The notes beneath the pieces were generated by a model. That model saw only the letters and a program-made list of their open reading frames with translations. It did no database searches and had not been told where the DNA came from. A stretch of DNA of 15,987 nt from an uncultured Clostridia bacterium (GTDB lineage: Bacteria > Bacillota > Clostridia > Oscillospirales > Oscillospiraceae), in NCBI GenBank assembly GCA_947167725.1, contig CAMVJF010000017.1:1-15987 (forward strand), in the 5' to 3' direction. Within the stretch, counting starts at the first letter, position 1; each line of letters begins with the position of its first letter. Below are positions 1 to 7,200 of this stretch, piece by piece. The position numbers and the translations under genes are program-made.

Positions 1-420
1 GTCGAGGGATGCCCCTATGACATGAGCTTTTCCGGGCTCAAAACGGCCGTGATCAATCTTGTTCATCATGCCGCGCAGCTTGGACAGACCCTGGACCGCA
101 GTGCGCTCGCGGCCTCCTTTACGCGCGCTGTCAGCGAGAGTCTCGTGCCCCGCGCGATCGCGGCGGCCAAAGAGAAGGGGAGAAGCCGTCTCGTTGTCGC
201 GGGCGGCGTCGCGGCCAATTCCCGCATCCGCGCGGACTTTCAGAGGGCTGCGGCGGAGAACGGTCTTGAACTCTTTATCCCGCCGCTGCGTCTTTGCGGC
301 GACAACGCGGCCATGATCGGAGCGCAGGCCTATTACGAATACCTCGCGGGGGTGCGCGCCGGGAGCGATCTCAACGCCTACGCGAACATGGACCTGAACG
401 CATCCTTTTCCCGCGGCTGA
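1..420 (+). CDS. tsaD: tRNA N6-adenosine threonylcarbamoyltransferase TsaD, C-terminal part (5' end outside window)
   Basis: TsaD transfers the threonylcarbamoyl group from threonylcarbamoyl-AMP to A37 of ANN-decoding tRNAs in the cytoplasm, working with TsaB and TsaE. The window begins inside the gene. The frame is open from base 1 and gives 139 C-terminal residues before the TGA. Visible family signatures are MSFSGLKTAV near the start, the glycine-rich AGGVAANSRIR segment of the ASKHA nucleotide-binding fold, and CGDNAAMIG near the C-terminus, which contains the conserved Asp of the active site. A full protein is about 340 residues, so roughly 60% lies upstream. radC follows after 46 bases with no obvious terminator between them, so they may be co-transcribed. 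The ATG at position 22 is an internal Met, not the start. Identification is firm. Confidence 0.95.
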   Translation, partial: VEGCPYDMSFSGLKTAVINLVHHAAQLGQTLDRSALAASFTRAVSESLVPRAIAAAKEKGRSRLVVAGGVAANSRIRADFQRAAAENGLELFIPPLRLCGDNAAMIGAQAYYEYLAGVRAGSDLNAYANMDLNASFSRG

Positions 421-466
421 TCCGCGCGATCCTTTCCGAACGACAGAAACAGAGGGAAGATGAACT

Positions 467-1141
467 ATGCCAACCGTACATGATGGACACCGCGAGCGCG
501 TCAAGGAGCAGTTCGCCGTTTACGGCGGCGAGAGCATGACCGATATCCAGTATTTTGAAATGCTGCTCTTTTACGCGATACCGAGACGCGATACGAACGA
601 ATTGGCACATGCGCTCCTGGAGCGCTTCGGCTCGCTGCGCGCCGTTCTGGACGCGGACCCCGCCGAGCTCAGGTCGGTAAAGGGGATCGGTGAGAACGCT
701 GCGCTGCTGATCAAAACGGTCCGCGAGGGGATGCGCCGCTATATGGTCGAGCCGAACCGGGAGATCAGATACATTTTCTCTTCCTCTGACGCGGGCAGGT
801 ATTTCCTCCCGATCCTCCAATACGAGACCATCGAGAAGGCTTATCTGATGTGCCTCGACAAAAACGACGCGATCATCTCCTGCACCGAGATCTCCTCCGG
901 CATCCAGGGCGCCGTCAACGTTACAATCCGCCAGATCGTGGATACCGCCGTGCGGCGCTGCGCGGCGAAGGTCATCCTGGCGCACAATCACCCCAGCGGC
1001 AATCCCTATCCCTCGGCGGAGGATAAGCTGTTGACCGACGGTCTGAAGAAGGCGCTGCGCCTGATGGAGATCAAGCTCAGAGATCATATCCTGGTCGCCG
1101 GGAAAACGTATGTATCATTTGCCCAATTCGGCTTCCTCTGA
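467..1141 (+). CDS. radC: RadC family protein (JAB1/MPN/JAMM domain)
   Basis: This is a 224-residue RadC-type protein, the usual family length. The N-terminal third contains a helix-hairpin-helix-like element (VKGIGE, residues 71-76). The C-terminal half is a JAMM metalloprotease-like domain with the signature HNHPSGNPYPSAED at residues 173-186, in which His173, His175 and Asp186 would bind zinc, plus an upstream Glu in the EISSG segment. The historical label is DNA repair protein, but that role is disputed and the biochemical function of chromosomal RadC is not established. The ATG at 467 has a GAGGGA ribosome binding site at 452-457, nine bases upstream. It is followed by a gene-free AT-rich stretch of about 600 bases without a clear intrinsic terminator. 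Family assignment is firm; function is not. Confidence 0.93.
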   Translation: MPTVHDGHRERVKEQFAVYGGESMTDIQYFEMLLFYAIPRRDTNELAHALLERFGSLRAVLDADPAELRSVKGIGENAALLIKTVREGMRRYMVEPNREIRYIFSSSDAGRYFLPILQYETIEKAYLMCLDKNDAIISCTEISSGIQGAVNVTIRQIVDTAVRRCAAKVILAHNHPSGNPYPSAEDKLLTDGLKKALRLMEIKLRDHILVAGKTYVSFAQFGFL

Positions 1142-1270
1142 CCGAAGCCCTCGAAAGAATTAATTATGTAAACTAAAATGTGTTTCTTTTTTGTAACTAT
1201 GCCGCGTTTCAGGCTTCGACCCTTCTCGACCGTTCACGTCTCTTTTCATTTGATTTCAACGGCTTTCGCG

Positions 1271-1311
1271 TGTTGAAAAAGTTGTTGAAAATGTTGATAA
1301 CTATTTGAAAA
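1271..1311 (-). repeat. Cluster of four TTGAWAA repeats resembling DnaA boxes
   Basis: Read on the + strand, TGTTGAAAA occurs at 1271-1279 and 1283-1291 and TGTTGATAA at 1292-1300. A shorter fourth copy, TTGAAAA, lies at 1305-1311. On the minus strand the first three read TTTTCAACA, TTTTCAACA and TTATCAACA, one or two mismatches from the DnaA box consensus TTATCCACA. Repeat starts are 9-12 bases apart, close to one helical turn, and a T-rich stretch (1312-1326) follows directly. Binding by DnaA is inference; a different repeat-binding regulator or simple AT-rich drift is possible. Confidence 0.4.
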
Positions 1312-1369
1312 GTTTTTATTTTTTTTCGTTATGTAACGCAATGCTTTCGATCATACCCTCGGAATTTGC

Positions 1370-1383
1370 CGGGATTAATCCCG
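1370..1383. repeat. Perfect 14-bp palindrome CGGGATTAATCCCG
   Basis: The sequence equals its own reverse complement over 14 bases in the spacer between radC and the co-polymerase gene. It lies about 130 bases upstream of the predicted -35 box at 1515. It could be a dimeric regulator site, but no second copy was noticed in the window, so its role is unknown. Confidence 0.3.
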
Positions 1384-1514
1384 AAAAGCATCGGATTCCC
1401 CGCAGAATAATCGACAAAACCGGAGACGCGGTTTCAATCGATTTCTGATTTGATACACACTTATACTCTTTGTAATCCTCCCTTTGCAGATCCGACGCGA
1501 TTATCGGCAAAGCC

Positions 1515-1543
1515 TTGATTACGGCGCACGCGTCTGTTACAAT
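1515..1543 (+). promoter_or_regulatory. Predicted sigma-A promoter for the co-polymerase gene
   Basis: The -35 box TTGATT (1515-1520) and -10 box TACAAT (1538-1543) are separated by 17 bases, each with one mismatch from consensus. Transcription would begin near 1550 and leave a leader of about 190 bases before the ATG at 1739. The leader contains only weak hairpins (for example ACCGG/CCGGT at 1591-1604), and I recognise no riboswitch class in it. Confidence 0.6.
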
Positions 1544-1738
1544 AATAAAAGAGACGGCGGATTCGATCGTGGGATTTGATTGCTCTTTCAACCGGCCGAC
1601 CGGTCCGGCGGCGAAGGATGCGTTCGATCATCTGCCCGATGTTCGCGGCAACGGATCTATGGCGAAAAGCTTTTTGGTTTTATGCCGTCCTGTCGTCGTT
1701 ACAGGAAGCACAAACGAGTTCAAAATGGAGACTGTCTT

Positions 1739-3199
1739 ATGAAGAATACGGAAGAAGCGGAGATCAGACTCTCCGATATCGCGGCGGCTCTTCTCAAGGC
1801 CTTCAGGCCGATCCTCTTCGTCGCGCTCGCGTTCCTGCTGCTGGGCGCGGCATTCGGGTTCGTAAAGGCCGGAAAAGCCGCGGCCGTCACCGAGGAGGAC
1901 GTCCGGCTCGCGGAGAAGGATTATCTCGCGGCGAAGGACGCTTTCTCCGAGGCGGAATTGGCGCTGAGCAGGAAAAAGGACTGGGACGTCCCCGCGGCGG
2001 AAGCGGCGATCGTCCGGAGCGAGCAGATCGCCCTGCACAGACGGGAATATGTGGACAACAGCCTGTTCTATGCGCTGGATCCCTTCCACTGCGGAATATC
2101 CCGGCTGAGCTTTTATGTCGAAACGGACAGCAAGATCGATCCCAGCGCACCGGGGCTGGGCGTGGACCCGCAGGCGAGCATCGTGACGGCTGATACGAGG
2201 ATCTTTTCCTCCGACGGCGAGATCCTCGACAGGATCAGAGAGTTGATGGGCTGCGATGCGTCCGCTGCCTATCTCAAGGAAGTGGTCTCCGTCTACGGCG
2301 TCTCCGACCGTTTTGTTGAGATCGTCGTGCGCCATGCGGACGCACAGGTGGCGGAGAAGGTGGCGGATTACCTTTATGAAACGCTTCTGGAGCGTCTCAA
2401 CGGAAGCGTGGGCGGATTCTCGGCCAATACGATCAGCCGCTTCACCGGCTACGAGGTCGACTGGGAGATCAACGACCATCATCTCGCTGCCGAGGACAAT
2501 CTGATGACCGCCGAGCGCAATCTGCAGGAGGCCAAAGACAAGCTGCAGCAGCTCAAAGACGATATCTCCACGCAGGAGCTGGAGCTCGCGGAAGTGAAAG
2601 AAAAGGTCGAGCGCGCGCAAAAGGCTTTTGAGAGCAAAAAGGCTGCGCTGGCTTCTTCTTTCGGCGAGGGGAAGGGCGTCGTGAAAAAGACGCTTCGCTA
2701 TGCGCTGATCATGTTTGCGGGCGGTCTCCTTCTCGGCTGCTTCTCGGCGCTCTTTCTCTTCCTCGCGGGCGGCAAACTGGAAAACCAGAGCGGGATCCTC
2801 TCGCGCTACGACTTCCCGCTGCTCGGCGTCCTGCCGAAAAAGGAACGCCGCATGTTCGATAAAACGATCCGACGGCTGGAGGGCGATCCGGAAACGGACT
2901 ATGACAGCGCCGCGCGTGTCGCCCTTCAGAACTTCCGTTCCCTTGCCGTCGGCAAGCGCTTCTGCGTCGTGTCCTCTCTCGGGAAAGAGACGGCGGAAAA
3001 GCTCGCCGCGTTCTTCGAGGGCGGGGACGTTCCCTGCGGCGACATCCTGCGGGACAGCTCTGCCGTGAAAGCGCTTGCGGATGTCGACGGCATCCTTCTC
3101 GTGGAAGAGAGGGGCCGCAGCCGTATCGGCCTGATCGACAGCGAGGTCCTGCAGGCGAGCTCTCTTGGAAAAGAAATCTTCGGCATCATCCTTCTGTGA
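1739..3199 (+). CDS. Wzz/GumC-like polysaccharide co-polymerase with degenerate C-terminal kinase-like domain
   Basis: This 486-residue membrane protein has the layout of a chain-length determinant. It has a short cytoplasmic N-terminus, a transmembrane helix at about 23-42, and a long extracytoplasmic section. That section includes an Ala/Glu/Lys/Leu-rich coiled coil at about 247-307. A second transmembrane helix (about 319-343) precedes a cytoplasmic tail of about 140 residues. The tail resembles a bacterial tyrosine kinase (Wzc C-terminal) domain that has lost its core: NFRSL at 398-402, the strand FCVVSSLGKE at 408-417 where Walker A should be, and DVDGILLVEE at 448-457. There is no GxxGxGK[ST] and no C-terminal tyrosine cluster. 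The frame stays open upstream to 1580, but ATG 1739 has a GGAG site at 1727-1730 and starts just before a typical family N-terminus. It likely tunes glycan chain length; it is transcribed alone and ends in a terminator. Confidence 0.75.
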   Translation: MKNTEEAEIRLSDIAAALLKAFRPILFVALAFLLLGAAFGFVKAGKAAAVTEEDVRLAEKDYLAAKDAFSEAELALSRKKDWDVPAAEAAIVRSEQIALHRREYVDNSLFYALDPFHCGISRLSFYVETDSKIDPSAPGLGVDPQASIVTADTRIFSSDGEILDRIRELMGCDASAAYLKEVVSVYGVSDRFVEIVVRHADAQVAEKVADYLYETLLERLNGSVGGFSANTISRFTGYEVDWEINDHHLAAEDNLMTAERNLQEAKDKLQQLKDDISTQELELAEVKEKVERAQKAFESKKAALASSFGEGKGVVKKTLRYALIMFAGGLLLGCFSALFLFLAGGKLENQSGILSRYDFPLLGVLPKKERRMFDKTIRRLEGDPETDYDSAARVALQNFRSLAVGKRFCVVSSLGKETAEKLAAFFEGGDVPCGDILRDSSAVKALADVDGILLVEERGRSRIGLIDSEVLQASSLGKEIFGIILL

Positions 3200-3210
3200 T
3201 GGACCGTCAG

Positions 3211-3248
3211 AGCATCCTCCCGCATGTTTCATGCGGGAGGATGCTTTT
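3211..3248 (+). terminator. Strong intrinsic terminator after the co-polymerase gene
   Basis: A perfect 16-bp stem (3211-3226 pairing with 3230-3245) with a TTT loop is followed by a short T-run. It begins 11 bases after the stop codon at 3199 and separates the co-polymerase gene from the LCP unit. Confidence 0.9.
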
Positions 3249-3312
3249 CTCCTGTTCGGGCGGAAAAGCTCCTTATTTGCCGCATCATAAGGATTCTTAT
3301 GAAACATATCGG

Positions 3313-3341
3313 TTGAAAAGTTCATGCAGAAAAGGTATAAT
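3313..3341 (+). promoter_or_regulatory. Near-consensus sigma-A promoter for the LCP/DUF4012 unit
   Basis: TTGAAA (3313-3318) and a perfect TATAAT (3336-3341) are separated by 17 bases, the best promoter in the window. An inverted repeat CCTTAT-N10-ATAAGG (3271-3276 and 3287-3292) lies just upstream and could be an operator. Transcription would start near 3348. Confidence 0.8.
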
Positions 3342-3349
3342 ACGCTCAG

Positions 3350-3450
3350 CCTGCCCGGGCTTCGTCACACGAACAACAGGGGATGACGCCCGCTTCCGGG
3401 CGCACACCGGGCAGCCCATCCTTTTGTAGACCGAACCCGCTTCGTGCGGG
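3350..3450 (+). promoter_or_regulatory. Structured 5' leader with possible three-way junction, upstream of the LCP gene
   Basis: Three nested helices can be drawn from the sequence. P1 is CTGCCCGG (3351-3358) with CCGGGCAG (3407-3414). P2 is TTCGT (3361-3365) with ACGAA (3369-3373). P3 is CGCCCG (3387-3392) with CGGGCG (3397-3402). A fourth hairpin, CCCGC (3436-3440) with GCGGG (3446-3450), ends five bases before the GAGGAG ribosome binding site at 3455-3460. CCCGC also occurs in P3 (3389-3393), so GCGGG has two possible partners. I do not recognise a known riboswitch class. Regulation through this leader is inference. Confidence 0.45.
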
Positions 3451-3463
3451 GATCGAGGAGCAT

Positions 3464-5038
3464 ATGCTGAAAAAACGTGTTTGGAAACCGATTGCCGGTT
3501 TCATTCTCATCCTGCTGCTGATCTCTTCCGGATACTTTATCTGGTCGCTCAACCGTCTCGATATCCTGCCTCCGCTGTTCTTTTTTGTGATCGTGAGCGT
3601 CATGCTCATGTCTCTCGCCGTCGCGTCTCTGTTCCTCTATGCAGGCATCAACGACAGGCCGAGCAGACAGAGACGCTCGCGGAGAGTGATCGCCCTTCTT
3701 CTCTCCGCGCTGATCACGGTGGTGGGCCTGTTCGGCGCCGCCGTGCTGAAAAGAGCGGAGCAGGCGAAACAGGCCGTGACGAATCCCTCCTTTGAGATCA
3801 AGGCCGTCGTGAACGTTTACGTCCTGCCGGACGATCCGGCGCAGCGCCTCGCCGATACGTCCGGATATCGTTACGGCGTGCTCGGCGCATACGAAAAGGA
3901 CAACTCCGATTACGCGCTCGCCGATATCGAAGGTCGGCTCGGCGCGGAGGTGGAGGCCGTGGAATACGACGGGATATCGGAGGCCCTCAGCGCGCTCGGC
4001 GAAGGGGAGATCCGCGCCATGGCGGTGAACGAGAACTATCTCTCCCTGCTGCGGGACAGCGAGAAATACAGCGAGCTCCTCCTTTCGATCCGCATTGTCG
4101 ATCAGATCGTGATCCCCTTTACGGATACGGACAGAGCGAACGCCAGACCGGCCAAACCTGCGGTGGACGACGGGGGAGAGAAGGATGAGACCCCGCGCCA
4201 GGAGGGCATCCGGGGGAAGCTCCAAGACGGTGAGACCTTCATCCTCTATCTGAGCGGCAACGACGCGCGCACGGCTGCCCTGACGAAGGGACGGAGCGAC
4301 GTCAATATCCTGATGATCGTCAACCCGACGACGAAGCAGATCCTGCTTCTCAACACGCCTCGCGACTACTATGTGCCGAACAACGCATGCGGCGGTGCAA
4401 TGGATAAGCTCACGCACTGCGGCCTGTTCGGAACTTACAATTCCATGGAAGCGCTGGAGGGCCTGTACGGCGTTTCGATCGACAACTACTGTCAGATCAA
4501 TTTCAGAGGCTTTGAAAAACTGATCGACGCCATCGGAGGCGTCACGCTGAACAACCCGCAGGCTTTCAGCCGCGAGGAGGGTTTCTATCCGGCCGGAGAG
4601 ATCACGCTCAACGGACGGAGGGCGCTCGGCTTCGCACGCGAACGCTTCAGCCTCGGAGAGGGAGACGTCGCCCGCGGGCGCAACCAGATGCGTCTGATCC
4701 GCGCCATGCTGGACAAGGTGAGGAGCGAGGGCGCTCTGATGCTCGTGAATTATGCCGACATCCTGGAAAGCCTGGAGGGCATGTTCGCCACTGACCTCAC
4801 ATCCGAGGAGATATCCGCGCTGGCGAAGCTCGCCATCGGCGAGCTCAACGCCTGGGATCTCAAGGCCTATACAGTCTCCGGCTGGGGCGGCATTATGAAG
4901 ACCGCCTCGGGCGGCGTCGAGCCGCTGTATGTGATGAGACCGAACGAAGAACAGGTCGCCTATGCCTCCTCGCTGGTCGAAATGATCTCCAACAACACGA
5001 TCCTGACGGAGGACGACGTCGATCATACCCTCGGCTGA
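3464..5038 (+). CDS. LytR-CpsA-Psr (LCP) family glycopolymer ligase, CpsA-type
   Basis: LCP enzymes transfer undecaprenyl-linked glycopolymers (capsule, wall teichoic acid) to peptidoglycan on the outer membrane face. This 524-residue protein has three N-terminal transmembrane helices (about 9-27, 37-60, 75-95). An extracytoplasmic accessory domain follows (about 110-215, beginning near VVNVYVLPDD), then a linker and the LCP catalytic domain from about 275. Visible LCP motifs are GRSDVNILMIV (R277, D279), NTPRDYY (R300, D301), IDAIGGV, and FARER (R392, R394) followed by an Arg-rich RGRNQ element. These arginines and aspartates are the family's lipid-pyrophosphate and metal ligands. The three-helix plus accessory-domain layout matches streptococcal CpsA rather than single-helix LCPs. 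ATG 3464 is chosen over the upstream in-frame start because of GAGGAG at 3455-3460 and the membrane helix that follows. DUF4012 comes 42 bases later. Confidence 0.9.
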   Translation: MLKKRVWKPIAGFILILLLISSGYFIWSLNRLDILPPLFFFVIVSVMLMSLAVASLFLYAGINDRPSRQRRSRRVIALLLSALITVVGLFGAAVLKRAEQAKQAVTNPSFEIKAVVNVYVLPDDPAQRLADTSGYRYGVLGAYEKDNSDYALADIEGRLGAEVEAVEYDGISEALSALGEGEIRAMAVNENYLSLLRDSEKYSELLLSIRIVDQIVIPFTDTDRANARPAKPAVDDGGEKDETPRQEGIRGKLQDGETFILYLSGNDARTAALTKGRSDVNILMIVNPTTKQILLLNTPRDYYVPNNACGGAMDKLTHCGLFGTYNSMEALEGLYGVSIDNYCQINFRGFEKLIDAIGGVTLNNPQAFSREEGFYPAGEITLNGRRALGFARERFSLGEGDVARGRNQMRLIRAMLDKVRSEGALMLVNYADILESLEGMFATDLTSEEISALAKLAIGELNAWDLKAYTVSGWGGIMKTASGGVEPLYVMRPNEEQVAYASSLVEMISNNTILTEDDVDHTLG

Positions 5039-5080
5039 GACAGACCCTCGGCAATACTCCTTCCGACTGAGAGGCGCACC

Positions 5081-6958
5081 ATGAAGAAAACGAGCAGAAA
5101 AGCGAATAGGAACACCGACAGGGCCGCGACGCTTTCTCCCGCCGGCGTGAAACGCGATCGTCTGAGGAAATCCAGACGCAGACTGAAGGCACTGGTGATC
5201 GTTCTGGCCGCGGCCACGCTTCTCTCCGCCTTCGGGCTGTTTGCGATGTGGAAGTGGGAAGACAAGATCTGGACGCCCGAGGAAGCGCAGACTGAGGGCT
5301 TGCGGAGTATTGCGGATTCAACGGAAATGATGCAGTGTGCCAGGGGACTCAAGGCCAGTGTGAAAGAGCTGGCCGCCGCGCTCAAGGATCAGGATATCGC
5401 CGCGGCGAAGCAGGCGAGAGAGCGGATGCGCGGCAAGATCGCCGATACGAGGGGCGTGCTGGATTCCCCGTTCTGGAAGACCGCCGGCGTGCTGCCCGCG
5501 GTGAACGAACAGTTGAATCATGTTGAAGAGCTTCTCGACATCCTGGAAGAGGCCGATCGCACGATACTCGAGCCCACGCTGCGGCTCATGGAAGAGATCC
5601 CGTTCTCGGAACTGAAAACGGAGGAAGGTCTCTATATTCACAATGTCGTCCGCTACTTTGACTTGTTCGAACAGCTCTACCCGGAGGCCGGGAGGCTCTT
5701 AGATCGGGTCAAGGCGCTCGATCTGAGCGTGATCGACCGCGACGGCAAGATCGCGGCCTACCTCGCGCAGGCGGATGATCTCATGGCCTTCGGCGACGAA
5801 GCGCTTTCATACCTGCCCGCGGCCCGCGCCATCATCGGCGACGGCGGAAACAGACGCTTTATCTTTGCCGCGCAGAACACCTCCGAGATGCGCGCCTCCG
5901 GAGGCTTCCCCGGCGCGATCGCGACGATGACCATCGAAAACGGCTACCTCCATATCTCTGAGTTTTCGAGCGTATATTATGTTTTCAACTGGCTGACGCC
6001 ATACTGGGCCAACGTCACGCAGACGGAAAACCGTCTGTTCGAGGGCAGACTGAATTACACCTGGGACGCAGATTTCTGCCCGAACTTTGAGCGAGTTGCC
6101 GAGATCTGGACGATGGGCTATGAGATCTGGAACGAGGTAGAAGCCGACGGCGTCGTTTCTGCGACGCCCGCCATCATCCAGAAGCTCCTGTCCTTCCTCG
6201 GCAGCATCACGCTCTCCGACGGTACGGTGTTGGACGGGGAGAACGCCACGCGCGTTCTCGGCCACGACCTTTATTTCAAGTATCTGGGCACATACCAGGA
6301 AGAAAACGCGGGGGAGATCGTGGACGATCTCTTCGGCGAGTGCGCCAAAAAGACCTTCCGGCTCCTGATGGATACCTTCAGCCTGTCACATATGCGGGAC
6401 TATTTCAACTTCTTCCGCGACAGCATCGAGGATCGCAGCCTGATGGTCTGGCTGAAGGACGAGGAGGGGCAGCAGAAGATCCGCGACGCCGGCTGGAATG
6501 CGGGGCTGAACACCGACCCCTCGCATCCCGAGATCGGCGTGTTCTTCAACAGCAGCTCCTCGAGCAAGATGACCTGGTATCTCGACATCGACCCGACGTT
6601 GTCGGAGCCGACGGTCAACGAGGACGGCTCGCGCACCTATGAGTTTACCGTCCGCTTCTCGAACGTTCTCACCGAGGAGGAGCGCCGGCAGGCGAGCCTC
6701 TATATCCTGGGCTTCACGAACGGGATTACGGGGACGGCTTATGTTTTCGCGCCTGCGGGCGGCACGATCGTTTCGTACGACAGCAACGCCGCCTACGGCC
6801 TGTTCAAGGACAGCTATAACGATCTCGAGCTGGTCTATCAGCAGATCAATGTCCTGCCGGGGCAGCCCTATGTCCTGCACTGCACGATCACGACGGCTCC
6901 CGGCGTCGACGAGAACGTGAAGGTGATCACGCCGCCGACCATGCAGGCCTACCGGTGA
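5081..6958 (+). CDS. DUF4012 domain-containing membrane-anchored protein
   Basis: This is a 625-residue protein with a very basic N-terminus (many Lys/Arg in residues 2-36), one transmembrane helix at about 37-57, and a large extracytoplasmic part. Residues about 70-250 are predicted mainly helical. The DUF4012 core begins near 257, with its hallmark FAAQNTSEMRASGGFPGA (262-279). Further typical segments are ATPAIIQKLLSFLG and, in the last quarter, a beta-rich region with NEDGSRTYEFTVRFSN. The family's biochemical role is unknown; members are found near glycosyltransferase and exopolysaccharide genes in Gram-positive bacteria. It follows the LCP gene by 42 bases with its own GAGAGG site (5069-5074), and a terminator follows, so the two form a bicistron. 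I infer a helper role in glycan attachment or surface display. Family call good, function unknown. Confidence 0.85.
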   Translation: MKKTSRKANRNTDRAATLSPAGVKRDRLRKSRRRLKALVIVLAAATLLSAFGLFAMWKWEDKIWTPEEAQTEGLRSIADSTEMMQCARGLKASVKELAAALKDQDIAAAKQARERMRGKIADTRGVLDSPFWKTAGVLPAVNEQLNHVEELLDILEEADRTILEPTLRLMEEIPFSELKTEEGLYIHNVVRYFDLFEQLYPEAGRLLDRVKALDLSVIDRDGKIAAYLAQADDLMAFGDEALSYLPAARAIIGDGGNRRFIFAAQNTSEMRASGGFPGAIATMTIENGYLHISEFSSVYYVFNWLTPYWANVTQTENRLFEGRLNYTWDADFCPNFERVAEIWTMGYEIWNEVEADGVVSATPAIIQKLLSFLGSITLSDGTVLDGENATRVLGHDLYFKYLGTYQEENAGEIVDDLFGECAKKTFRLLMDTFSLSHMRDYFNFFRDSIEDRSLMVWLKDEEGQQKIRDAGWNAGLNTDPSHPEIGVFFNSSSSSKMTWYLDIDPTLSEPTVNEDGSRTYEFTVRFSNVLTEEERRQASLYILGFTNGITGTAYVFAPAGGTIVSYDSNAAYGLFKDSYNDLELVYQQINVLPGQPYVLHCTITTAPGVDENVKVITPPTMQAYR

Positions 6959-6979
6959 TCGCATAACAGACAGGAAATC

Positions 6980-7019
6980 GAACACCGTTGGCAGGAAACG
7001 ATGTCAGCGGTGTTCTTTT
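6980..7019 (+). terminator. Intrinsic terminator after the DUF4012 gene
   Basis: A 14-bp stem with two G-U wobbles (6980-6993 with 7002-7015), loop of eight bases, then TTTTC. It lies 21 bases after the DUF4012 stop and closes the LCP/DUF4012 unit. Confidence 0.85.
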
Positions 7020-7054
7020 CATTCTGCCCCGCATCTCCCTCGCCCCTCATCCCT

Positions 7055-7073
7055 GATGCCGCCCCCCGGCATC
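7055..7073 (+). repeat. GC-rich hairpin without T-tract
   Basis: GATGCCG (7055-7061) pairs with CGGCATC (7067-7073) around a five-C loop. No T-run follows, so it is unlikely to be a terminator. It sits between the terminator above and the next promoter, in a C-rich stretch with no gene. Confidence 0.35.
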
Positions 7074-7096
7074 TCCGGCTGAAATCTGCGCTTTGG

Positions 7097-7125
7097 TTGA
7101 CAAGTTATTCATTTTATGTTAACCT
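7097..7125 (+). promoter_or_regulatory. Predicted promoter of the glycan assembly operon
   Basis: A perfect -35 box TTGACA (7097-7102) is followed 17 bases later by TAACCT (7120-7125), a weak -10 box, in a locally AT-rich stretch. The strong -35 with a poor -10 could indicate activator dependence. A short inverted repeat CTACT-N5-AGTAG (7124-7138) overlaps the presumed start site and may be an operator. Confidence 0.5.
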
Positions 7126-7148
7126 ACTAATGGAGTAGTATACCCTTT

Positions 7149-7162
7149 GCGATCATGATCGC
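7149..7162. repeat. Perfect 14-bp palindrome GCGATCATGATCGC in the operon leader
   Basis: It is a self-complementary 14-mer between the promoter and the first gene of the glycan operon. TGATCGC recurs at 7191-7197, directly before the GGAGG ribosome binding site, so GCGATCA (7149-7155) could pair with either copy. It may be a regulator site or RNA structure; unproven. Confidence 0.35.
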
Positions 7163-7200
7163 TACTGCGACGAACTGCCGTGACGAGATCTGATCGCGTT

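Larger units (their letters stand above)
1142..1514. other. AT-rich gene-free spacer after radC
   Basis: No credible gene is seen here on either strand. A minus-strand open frame at 1316-1591 has no recognisable protein family, no good ribosome binding site, and runs across the promoter of the next gene. The composition is visibly more AT-rich than the flanking coding DNA, especially 1150-1200 and 1271-1330. The spacer holds the TTGAWAA repeat cluster (1271-1311), an inverted repeat TTTCAAC/GTTGAAA (1254-1260 and 1272-1278, 11-base loop), and the palindrome at 1370-1383. No strong hairpin/T-tract terminator for radC is recognisable. Confidence 0.6.

Noticed and set aside
1316..1591. 91-residue minus-strand frame in the AT-rich spacer
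   Set aside because: It is not fully opposite a gene, so it was considered, but it has no recognisable family or good ribosome binding site and spans the promoter at 1515-1543.
1580..1738. N-terminal extension of the co-polymerase to 1580
   Set aside because: The extra 53 residues do not look like a family N-terminus, and the internal ATG 1739 has a well-placed GGAG site. The extension would also start only about 30 bases after the predicted transcription start.
1628..3325. 565-residue minus-strand open frame
   Set aside because: It covers the co-polymerase gene and the terminator hairpin in antisense. Composition is shadow-like, with no family features.
3365..5026. 553-residue minus-strand open frame
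   Set aside because: It is opposite the LCP gene and runs through that gene's promoter-proximal leader. No motif, no credible ribosome binding site.
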